Below the pieces are notes generated by a model. That model was not told where the DNA came from. It saw only the letters and a program-made list of their open reading frames with translations, and made no database searches. The translations under genes and the position numbers were made by a program. Below, in pieces: positions 1-5,209 of a stretch of 6,608 bases of DNA. The stretch is from Betaproteobacteria bacterium. Its GTDB lineage: Bacteria; Pseudomonadota; Gammaproteobacteria; Burkholderiales; SG8-41. The stretch is taken from contig JAHFRO010000132.1 of NCBI GenBank assembly GCA_023266245.1, positions 1 to 6,608 of the forward strand, written 5' to 3'. The stretch's first letter is position 1. Each line of letters begins with the position of its first letter.

Positions 1-1
1 C

Positions 2-415
2 TCAATCGGGCAGATCGCGCGCCGCTCGGGCGCAGCGGTCGAGACCATCCGCTACTACGAGCGCGAAGGACTGCTCGAGCAGCCGGCGCGCAGCCCATCG
101 GGCTACCGGCGCTACCCGCCCGAGGTGGTTACGCGGCTGTGCTTCATCCGGCAGGCCAAGGAACTCGGCTTCTCGCTGCGCGAGATCAAGGAGCTGCTGT
201 CGCTCCGCGTTGAGGCCGGCCGGTCCTGCCGCGATGTGAAAGCGCGCGCCGAGCACAAGATCGCCGACGTCAACCAGCGCATCGCGGCGCTCAAGCGCAT
301 GAAAAATGCGCTCGGGAAACTCGCCGCCAGCTGCTCCGGCCGCGGGCCGACCAGCGAGTGCCCGATTCTCGATGCGTTGGAAACACGCGAACTCACGCGA
401 TCGCGTCCGGCCTGA
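2..415 (+). CDS. MerR-family metal-responsive transcriptional regulator (5' partial)
   Basis: The reading frame is open from the first bases, so the start codon lies just outside the window. The visible 137 residues begin SIGQIARRSG, which is the start of the MerR winged helix-turn-helix (ETIRYYEREGLL at visible residues 14-25), so only a handful of residues are missing. A long dimerisation helix follows (about 76-110). Three cysteines (visible C76, C111, C120) have spacings of 35 and 9 residues, the same as C82/C117/C126 of mercury MerR and as in ZntR/PbrR/CadR-type sensors; the last sits in ECPIL. Family knowledge: such proteins bend and untwist promoters with 19-20 bp spacers when metal is bound. 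An HMA chaperone gene follows 51 bp later, and a matching MerR-type operator lies ahead of the ATPase gene, so control of this metal unit is the likely role. A divalent or soft metal (Hg, Zn, Cd, Pb) is favoured over copper, but the metal is not decided. Confidence 0.93.
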   Translation, partial: SIGQIARRSGAAVETIRYYEREGLLEQPARSPSGYRRYPPEVVTRLCFIRQAKELGFSLREIKELLSLRVEAGRSCRDVKARAEHKIADVNQRIAALKRMKNALGKLAASCSGRGPTSECPILDALETRELTRSRPA

Positions 416-466
416 CATGGCGCCGCGTGCCGAACGGATCCGGATGACAAGTGGAGATCCCGGGCG

Positions 467-682
467 ATGAAGACGCTGGTGGTCACGATAGAAGGAATGC
501 ATTGCGATGGCTGCGCCGAGACCATCAAGGCGCTGCTCGACGTCGAGGCCGGCGTGAAGGCGTCAACCGTTTCATTCAAGGAAGGCCGCGCCCGCGTGCT
601 CTACGATCCCGCCTCGGTTGACGAGAAATCGCTCGTTGCCGCCATCGAAAAGGGCGGCTACAAGGTCACCTCCACCGCATGA
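467..682 (+). CDS. Small cytoplasmic HMA-domain metallochaperone (CopZ/MerP-like)
   Basis: This 71-residue protein is a single heavy-metal-associated domain. The binding loop is GMHCDGC at residues 10-16 (C13, C16), near the N terminus after the first beta strand, and the usual late GGYKV segment closes the fold at about 63-67. There is no signal peptide, so it should be a cytoplasmic chaperone like CopZ, not a periplasmic MerP. GGAG at 453-456 supports the ATG at 467. It lies 51 bp after the MerR gene, and its stop overlaps the start of the next gene as ATGA, so the two are probably translationally coupled. The expected role is to bind a thiophilic metal in the cytosol and pass it to the HMA domain of the ATPase encoded downstream. 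The metal cannot be read from this loop alone, since Cu(I), Hg(II) and other metals are all bound by GMxCxxC domains. Confidence 0.93.
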   Translation: MKTLVVTIEGMHCDGCAETIKALLDVEAGVKASTVSFKEGRARVLYDPASVDEKSLVAAIEKGGYKVTSTA

Positions 683-1356
683 TCGAGTCCCTCGCCGCGG
701 GTATCCTGTTGCCGATCGGGCTCGGCCTGTTCGGCTTCATCGAGCCGTGCTCCCTTGGCTCGACGCTGGTATTCATCAAGGTGATGGAAGGCAGGTCCGC
801 GGCGGTCAAGCTCTGGCAGGTCAGCGTATTTACCGCAGCCCGCGCTCTGTTTACTGGAGCGCTTGGCGCGATCGCGGTGCTCGTCGGTTCGGTCTTCATC
901 GGTTTTCAGAAGGCGATGTGGGTGGGACTCGGGCTGCTCTACGTCGCGTTGGGCCTGCTGTTCATCGCCGACCGGGCGGGCTACTTCATGAAGTCACTCG
1001 GACCCGGCCTCGCGCGCATCGGCGAGCTGCGCGGCTCGGCCGCGCTTGGACTGCTGTTCGGCCTGAACATTCCGGCGTGCTCGGCGCCGCTGCTGTTCGC
1101 CCTGCTCGGTGCCGCCGCTGCGGGCGGGGTCTCTGGCGCAACCCTTGCGCAGGGATTTGGATCGCTGGCGCTGTTCGGCCTGGCCTTGTCGTTGCCGCTC
1201 GTTGTGGCCGTGCTGATTCCGGCAACGCGGCGGGCGCTCGACTGGCTGGCGGGACTGACCCGGCGCGTGCCGCGCTGGACCGGGATCGTCCTCATCGGGC
1301 TCGGGTTGTGGTCGATTTGGTTCGGCCTCTACGTCACCCCGCAGCCACCGTCATGA
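679..1356 (+). CDS. CcdA/DsbD-like six-segment membrane protein with cysteine pair
   Basis: This 225-residue, very hydrophobic protein has six likely transmembrane segments (about 8-35, 45-72, 78-97, 120-145, 157-181, 199-219). The first segment contains FIEPCSLGS (C24) and the fourth NIPACSAPLL (C134). This is the arrangement of CcdA and the DsbD beta domain, where one proline-flanked cysteine in segment 1 and one in segment 4 form the pair that carries reducing equivalents across the membrane. Its length fits a stand-alone CcdA. No cytochrome c maturation genes are nearby; it sits between an HMA chaperone and a metal ATPase. Its start overlaps the chaperone stop by 4 nt, with only a weak AAGG further upstream, so translation is probably coupled. 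My inference is a metal-linked role, such as keeping thiols of metal-binding partners reduced or taking part in metal transfer, and not cytochrome assembly. The fold assignment is fairly firm; the function is open. Confidence 0.85.
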   Translation: MIESLAAGILLPIGLGLFGFIEPCSLGSTLVFIKVMEGRSAAVKLWQVSVFTAARALFTGALGAIAVLVGSVFIGFQKAMWVGLGLLYVALGLLFIADRAGYFMKSLGPGLARIGELRGSAALGLLFGLNIPACSAPLLFALLGAAAAGGVSGATLAQGFGSLALFGLALSLPLVVAVLIPATRRALDWLAGLTRRVPRWTGIVLIGLGLWSIWFGLYVTPQPPS

Positions 1357-1388
1357 ATCAGGCCACGCGCCCGGGGCCCGCACGCCTC

Positions 1389-1420
1389 TTGACTCTGGAG
1401 CCTGCTACAGGGATTAACCT
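1389..1420 (+). promoter_or_regulatory. MerR-type promoter/operator for the P-type ATPase gene
   Basis: A -35 element TTGACT (1389-1394) is followed by an imperfect dyad CTCTGGAGC-CT-GCTACAGGG (1393-1412; 7 of 9 arm positions pair) and a -10-like hexamer, read either as TAACCT (1415-1420, 20-bp spacer) or TTAACC (1414-1419, 19-bp spacer). Over-long spacers with a centred dyad are the hallmark of promoters activated by MerR-family proteins. From memory, the layout TTGACT, a CTGGAG half-site and a 20-bp spacer closely resembles E. coli zntA and the cadR/pbrR group. The ATPase start lies 33 bp downstream of the -10. The MerR protein encoded at the start of the window is the obvious candidate ligand. 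Confidence 0.82.
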
Positions 1421-1440
1421 GAAGCGCAGCCGATACCAGC

Positions 1441-1446
1441 AGGAGG
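1441..1446 (+). promoter_or_regulatory. Ribosome binding site of the ATPase gene
   Basis: A perfect AGGAGG ends 7 bases before the ATG at 1454 and fixes that start. It is stronger than the sites of the two preceding genes, which fits an ATPase translated independently from its own promoter. Confidence 0.85.
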
Positions 1447-1453
1447 ATACGCC

Positions 1454-3904
1454 ATGGTAACCACCAGCCTGTCCGAACCCTCGCTCAAGCCGTGGACCGA
1501 GGAGCCGGCAGCCCGCGCCGGGCGCGCCAGAATCCGCGCGCGCATCGGCGGCCTGCACTGCTCGCTCTGCACCGGAACGATCGAGAAAGCGCTAGGCAGG
1601 CTGCACGGCGTGGACCAGGTCGCGGTCAGCCTCACTCACGAGCAGGCGCTGGTCGAGTACGACCCGAACATCGTGCGGCCGGAGCGGCTGCTGCAGACCC
1701 TGCGCGACATCGGCTATACGATCTCCGATCCGCGCAAAGTGCGGCCGTTCGAGGAAGAAGAGCGCGAGTTGGTGCGCGAAGGCCGCCGCTTTCTGATTGC
1801 GGTCGTGTTCAGCATTCTCGCCATCGCTCTGGTCGCGTCGCCGGCCGGTGTATGGGCGACCCTGCTGCCGGGGGTCGTGTTCGCAAGCCTGGTGGGCGCG
1901 GTCTTTCTGGTGCTGCGCTCCGGCGGCATGGGCATCGCGCTTGCCGGCGCGGGCGCGATCAGCGGCGTGGCCGCGGCCCTGATGCTGTCGCGCGCCGAGG
2001 GCAATTTCGAACCGGCCATACCCTGGGTGGCGGCGGCGCTTGCCGCGACGCTGGTGTTCGGAGTCGGTCGCCACATTCTGCGGATGGCGATCCAGGCTTT
2101 GCGGCGCGGTATCCTCAACCAGCACGTGCTGCTCGAAATCGGCGCGTTTGCGGGGCTCGCCGGCGGCACGATCGGTCTCGTCTTCGAACTGCCGGGCTAT
2201 CCGACGGCGCCCTTCTTCGCCGTCACCGTGATGGTCGTCACCTACCACATCTTCTCGGAATGGCTGTCGCTCATCGTCAAGACGCGCAGCTCGCAGGCGG
2301 TCAAGCGGCTGCTCGACCTGCAGCCGGACACCGCGCGCGTCGTGCGCGCAGGCGCCGAGATTGAACTCCCGATCGAGGCAGTGTCCATCGGTGACTTCGT
2401 GCGCGTCCGTCCGGGCGAGCGCATTCCGGTTGACGGCACGGTGGTGAGCGGGCATTCGGCAGTCGATCAGTCGCTCGTGACCGGGGAACCGATGCCGGTG
2501 GAGAAATCCGCGAGCGACGTAGTGATCGGGGGCTCGATCAACGGTACCGGTACGCTCCTGGTAAAAGTGACCGCGGTGGGCGAAGGCAGTTTTTTGTATA
2601 AGGTCGTCAGCGAGGTCGAGGACGCGCGCGCCCTCAAACCGGGGATACTGCACCTCGTCGACCGCGTGCTGCGTATCTATACGCCGGCCGTGCTGATCAC
2701 GGCCGCGATCGCGGTGCTCGGCTGGTCGCTCGGTCCGTATCTCATCACCGGCCAGGCCGATCTGGAGCGCGCCGTGTTCGCGGGGCTGAGCGTGCTGATC
2801 ATGGGCTACCCGTGCGCGGTCGGCATCTCCGCGCCGCTCTCCATCGTGCGCGGGGCGGGCGAAGCGGCCGAACGCGGCATCCTGATGCGCACCGGCGAAG
2901 CATTCCAGGGCTACCGCCTGGTGACGCAGATCGCCCTGGACAAGACGGGCACGCTCACCGAGGGCCGTCCTGCGCTGCGGGAGATCGTGACTGCCGGCGC
3001 GGGCGAGAGCGAATTGCTGGCGGTCGCCGCCGCGGCGGAGTCCGCTTCCGAGCACCCGTTGGCGCGGGCGATCGTGGAGGCCGCCTTCGAGCGCGGCATC
3101 ACGCCGCCGGACGTTGACCGTTTCGAGGCTGTGCCGGGCAGGGGCGTCGTTGTTCACATCGGAAACGCGGAAACGCTAGTCGGCAGCCCCCGCTTCCTCG
3201 CCGAGCGCGGCATAGCCCTCGACAGCGTCGCCGCGCGCATCCAGGCGCTGGAAAGCGAAGGCCATACGGTCATCGCGGTAGCGCGCGACGGTCGTTGTCT
3301 CGGGCTGCTCGCCCTCGGGGACAACTTGCGCGCGGATGCCACGCAAGCGGTGGCGGCGTTGCGCGCAGCCGGAGTGAAGCCGATCTTGGTCACCGGCGAC
3401 AACGAGCGGGCGGCGCGCACGATTGCGGCAAAGCTCGCCATCGACGTCGTTCACGCCGGCGTGCTGCCCGGCGAGAAGGCCGGGATCGTGCGGCGGCTGC
3501 AGGTGCGCGCGCGGGTAGCCATGGTCGGCGACGGCATCAACGACGCGCCGGCGCTGATGCAGGCCGACGTCGGCATCGCGATGGGCAACGGCACCGACAT
3601 TGCCATTGACTCGGCGGATATCATTATCCTCAGTTCCCGGCTCACCGCGCTCGCCGAGGCGCGCGAAATCAGCCGCCGCAGCTACCGCAAGATGCTGCAA
3701 AACGTGATGCTGGCCTTCCTTTTCAACGGGGTCGGTGTGCCGCTCGCCGCGACCGGACTGGTCTACCCCGTATGGGCGATGGCGGCGATGGCGACCAGCG
3801 TGACGGTAATCTTCTTCAACTCGCTGTGGGGAAAGCCGTCCCTGTTCTTCAACGCCGTCATGAGCGTAGGCCGTCCCCTTGAGGTGAAATCGGAGGCAGC
3901 CTGA
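1454..3904 (+). CDS. Heavy-metal P1B-type ATPase with variant YPC transport motif
   Basis: This 816-residue metal export pump of the inner membrane has one N-terminal HMA domain (about 28-92, loop GGLHCSLC, C36/C39). The actuator loop is TGEP (343-346), the phosphorylation site DKTGT has catalytic D496, the nucleotide domain carries SEHPLARAI (H534) and PGRGV (561-565), and the hinge is GDGINDAP (692-699). All catalytic motifs are intact, so it should be active. The transport motif is GYPC (Y452-P453-C454) instead of CPC. In the last two segments, FN (757-758) and MATSV (779-783) stand where Cu(I) pumps have YN and MxxSS, so it looks like a diverged relative of CopA. Six hydrophobic stretches (about 112-129, 133-154, 159-178, 187-206, 222-244, 252-275) precede the actuator domain, where four are usual; this helps explain the length. 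A MerR-type promoter lies immediately upstream. Metal specificity is uncertain: Cu(I)-like core, Zn/Cd/Pb-like operator. Confidence 0.95.
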   Translation: MVTTSLSEPSLKPWTEEPAARAGRARIRARIGGLHCSLCTGTIEKALGRLHGVDQVAVSLTHEQALVEYDPNIVRPERLLQTLRDIGYTISDPRKVRPFEEEERELVREGRRFLIAVVFSILAIALVASPAGVWATLLPGVVFASLVGAVFLVLRSGGMGIALAGAGAISGVAAALMLSRAEGNFEPAIPWVAAALAATLVFGVGRHILRMAIQALRRGILNQHVLLEIGAFAGLAGGTIGLVFELPGYPTAPFFAVTVMVVTYHIFSEWLSLIVKTRSSQAVKRLLDLQPDTARVVRAGAEIELPIEAVSIGDFVRVRPGERIPVDGTVVSGHSAVDQSLVTGEPMPVEKSASDVVIGGSINGTGTLLVKVTAVGEGSFLYKVVSEVEDARALKPGILHLVDRVLRIYTPAVLITAAIAVLGWSLGPYLITGQADLERAVFAGLSVLIMGYPCAVGISAPLSIVRGAGEAAERGILMRTGEAFQGYRLVTQIALDKTGTLTEGRPALREIVTAGAGESELLAVAAAAESASEHPLARAIVEAAFERGITPPDVDRFEAVPGRGVVVHIGNAETLVGSPRFLAERGIALDSVAARIQALESEGHTVIAVARDGRCLGLLALGDNLRADATQAVAALRAAGVKPILVTGDNERAARTIAAKLAIDVVHAGVLPGEKAGIVRRLQVRARVAMVGDGINDAPALMQADVGIAMGNGTDIAIDSADIIILSSRLTALAEAREISRRSYRKMLQNVMLAFLFNGVGVPLAATGLVYPVWAMAAMATSVTVIFFNSLWGKPSLFFNAVMSVGRPLEVKSEAA

Positions 3905-3932
3905 CTGGCAAGCCGGGCTGAGCCAACGGGGC

Positions 3933-3963
3933 TTGAAGCTCCAGCTGCTGGAGGTTATATATT
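3933..3963 (+). promoter_or_regulatory. MerR-type promoter/operator of the second unit
   Basis: TTGAAG (-35, 3933-3938) and TATATT (-10, 3958-3963, 5 of 6 to consensus) are separated by exactly 19 bp. The spacer holds a perfect 15-bp palindrome CTCCAGC-T-GCTGGAG (3939-3953), flanked by AA and TT (3936-3937, 3955-3956). The 19-bp spacer and centred dyad are diagnostic of MerR-family activation, and the GCTGGAG arm resembles copper-sensor (CueR/HmrR) operators as I recall them. Transcription would start near 3970, leaving a leader of only about 18 nt before the second MerR gene. That regulator therefore probably activates its own operon. Confidence 0.85.
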
Positions 3964-3969
3964 ATCAAC

Positions 3970-3975
3970 AGGAGG
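3970..3975 (+). promoter_or_regulatory. Ribosome binding site of the second MerR gene
   Basis: AGGAGG ends 12 bases before the ATG at 3988, a rather long spacing. The predicted transcription start falls on or next to this site, so the untranslated leader would be little more than the ribosome site itself. Confidence 0.7.
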
Positions 3976-3987
3976 AAGTGCGACGCG

Positions 3988-4485
3988 ATGGATGGACGAG
4001 TTAACCTCTCAATCGGCGAGGCAGCGGATGTCTCCGGGCTCAGCGTCAAGACCATCCGCTATTACGAAGAGATCGGGCTGATTCCAAAAGCCGCCCGGAC
4101 GAACGGCGGGGTACACACGGCTGGACACCGCGTCTACAGCGAGGCCGACGTGGGTCGTCTGAGGTTCATCCGCCATGCGCGCCTGTTCGGCCTGGGCCTC
4201 GCGGACATCCGCAAGCTGCTCGCCCTTGCCGACCGCAAAGGCTGCCCGGGCAAACAGCCCGAATACCGGGAAATGCTCGGAAGACACCTGCGCGAGATCG
4301 ACGAGCGCGTCCGTCATCTTCGCGGGTTGCGTACGACCATCGAAGCTCTCATGGCGCCCGCGCGACGGTCTAAGGACCAGAAGTGCTCGTGGGGCACGTG
4401 CGGGTGCATGCGACAAGCCGGGGCAGCACGATCCTCCAGCGCAAGCTTGCCTCGCGTGGACAAGAAAGGAGAGAAACATGTGTGA
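3988..4485 (+). CDS. MerR-family regulator with atypical C-terminal cysteine cluster
   Basis: This 165-residue protein has the MerR winged helix-turn-helix (LSIGEAADVSG, then KTIRYYEEIGLI at 21-32) and a wing about five residues longer than usual (GGVHTAGHRVYSEADV, 40-55). The dimerisation helix runs from about 90 to 122. C86 aligns with C82 of mercury MerR, but no cysteine falls at the positions matching C117/C126. Instead a cluster CSWGTCGC (C133, C138, C140) lies further along, followed by a basic, low-complexity tail. Metal binding is therefore likely but with a non-standard site. It directly follows a MerR-type promoter, so positive autoregulation is the simplest model. Its end overlaps the next start by 8 nt (ATGTGTGA). 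That next protein also carries a CGC motif, hinting that both bind the same metal. The family call is secure; the inducer is unknown. Confidence 0.93.
   Translation: MDGRVNLSIGEAADVSGLSVKTIRYYEEIGLIPKAARTNGGVHTAGHRVYSEADVGRLRFIRHARLFGLGLADIRKLLALADRKGCPGKQPEYREMLGRHLREIDERVRHLRGLRTTIEALMAPARRSKDQKCSWGTCGCMRQAGAARSSSASLPRVDKKGEKHV
4467..4471 (+). promoter_or_regulatory. Ribosome binding site of the small Cys-rich protein gene
   Basis: AGGAG within AAAGGAGAG ends 6 bases before the ATG at 4478. This well-placed site, lying inside the end of the MerR gene, is the main support that the 63-codon frame is a real gene. Confidence 0.8.
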
Positions 4486-4669
4486 GTTATGCGGCTGTGG
4501 TATGGAGCGTTCCTCAGGCCGGCCAACGCAGCAAACGAAGACCGGGAAGAAGCCGCTTCGCGTGCCCATCGTCGCGGCCGCCACGGAACCCAAGGCGGCC
4601 GGCGCGGTTGCTGCTGCGCGCTCGTACGAAGAAGCGCGCCTGGTGGCCGGACGAAAAGCTGTCGAGTAG
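4478..4669 (+). CDS. 63-residue metal-binding-type protein with N-terminal MCELCGCGM motif
   Basis: This 63-residue protein starts MCELCGCGM, with three cysteines (C2, C5, C7) and no others. The rest is Ala- and Lys/Arg-rich, and the last twenty or so residues look helical (AAARSYEEARLVAGRK). There is no signal peptide or membrane segment. An N-terminal MCxxCGCG is known from HypB, where it is a high-affinity nickel site, but the HypB GTPase domain is absent here. The ATG at 4478 is chosen because AGGAG sits 6 bases upstream and because the cysteine motif begins immediately after the start. It overlaps the MerR gene by 8 nt and should be co-expressed with it. I infer a cytoplasmic metal-binding or metal-buffering peptide under MerR control. 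I do not recognise a named family, and the metal is unknown. A modified-peptide precursor is an alternative, but no modifying enzyme is in view. Confidence 0.8.
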   Translation: MCELCGCGMERSSGRPTQQTKTGKKPLRVPIVAAATEPKAAGAVAAARSYEEARLVAGRKAVE

Positions 4670-4735
4670 TCGCATTCGGTGAACCCCGTTCTCTGGGCCG
4701 TGCTCCGGCTTTGGATCCGGTATCGCCGTGGCCGC

Positions 4736-5209
4736 ATGCCACCGGCAAAGGTTCCGGACCCGATCTGGTATTTCGCTTATGGATCGAATATGAACGAGCG
4801 CCTGTTCCGGGAGCGGCGCCACATGGTATGGCATGAGACGCGGGTCGGCCGGCTACATGGATACCGCCTGGCGTTCACCGTTGGCGGCGGCATGCGTCCC
4901 GGCGTGTCGGCTCCGGCCAACATCGTTGCGGCGCCCGGCGGCGTGGTTTATGGCGCTTTTTATCTCCTGCCCCTGCATAAATTCGCCCGCCTCGATAACA
5001 GCGAAGGCAAGCAGTACGACTACCTTTGGACCGACGCGGAGGACCTCGCCGGTAACCGGCTGCCCGTCGTGACGTTCAAGGTGCCACACGCGGCTCCTGA
5101 AGGCCGGCCGGGAACGGGCTACCTGAACCTGATCCGGGAGGCGGCGCGCCAGCGCGGGCTGCCTGCCGAATACATCGCCTTCCTCGATAGCGTCGAGGCG
5201 AGAAAGTGA
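4736..5209 (+). CDS. Gamma-glutamylcyclotransferase-like protein (AIG2/GGCT fold)
   Basis: With the ATG at 4736 the protein is 157 residues. It opens with WYFAYGSNM (11-19), the substrate-binding signature of the gamma-glutamylcyclotransferase fold, and has ARLDNSEG (84-91), where E90 matches the catalytic glutamate of LDxxEG. Enzymes of this fold release 5-oxoproline from gamma-glutamyl amines, amino acids or peptides, in some cases glutathione; the substrate here cannot be read. The frame stays open to a GTG at 4679, which would add 19 residues (MNPVLWAVLRLWIRYRRGR) and leave only 9 bp after the previous gene. Neither start has a good ribosome site. I prefer 4736 because family members usually begin a few residues before YGSN. 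Its stop overlaps the next start by 4 nt. Its place in a metal-regulated unit suggests, but does not prove, a thiol-metabolism role. Confidence 0.9.
   Translation: MPPAKVPDPIWYFAYGSNMNERLFRERRHMVWHETRVGRLHGYRLAFTVGGGMRPGVSAPANIVAAPGGVVYGAFYLLPLHKFARLDNSEGKQYDYLWTDAEDLAGNRLPVVTFKVPHAAPEGRPGTGYLNLIREAARQRGLPAEYIAFLDSVEARK

Noticed and set aside
416..466. A promoter between the first MerR gene and the HMA gene
   Set aside because: No -35/-10 pair or dyad is visible in the 51 bp; only the GGAG ribosome site is supported, so these genes are read as one transcript.
618..1352. Plus-strand frame overlapping the HMA and CcdA-like genes
   Set aside because: It is the out-of-frame reading of two well-supported genes, with an Arg-rich product typical of a GC shadow.
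2590..2602. T-rich patch with TATAAG inside the ATPase gene
   Set aside because: It encodes FLYK in the conserved frame; no matching -35, dyad or downstream gene supports a promoter.
1592..3157. Long minus-strand open frame of 521 codons
   Set aside because: It lies wholly opposite the ATPase gene, its product has no recognisable domain and is rich in Arg, His and Asp as expected from the antisense of GC-rich codons.
3905..3940. Possible terminator after the ATPase gene
   Set aside because: Only short stems (AAGCC with GGCTT across a long loop) can be drawn, and there is no T-run; the interval is better explained by the promoter at 3933.
4478..4669. Reading the MCELCGCGM protein as a radical-SAM-modified peptide precursor
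   Set aside because: No radical SAM, protease or dedicated exporter gene is in view, and the cysteines are at the N terminus, whereas a precursor core is usually C-terminal; simple metal binding fits the context better.
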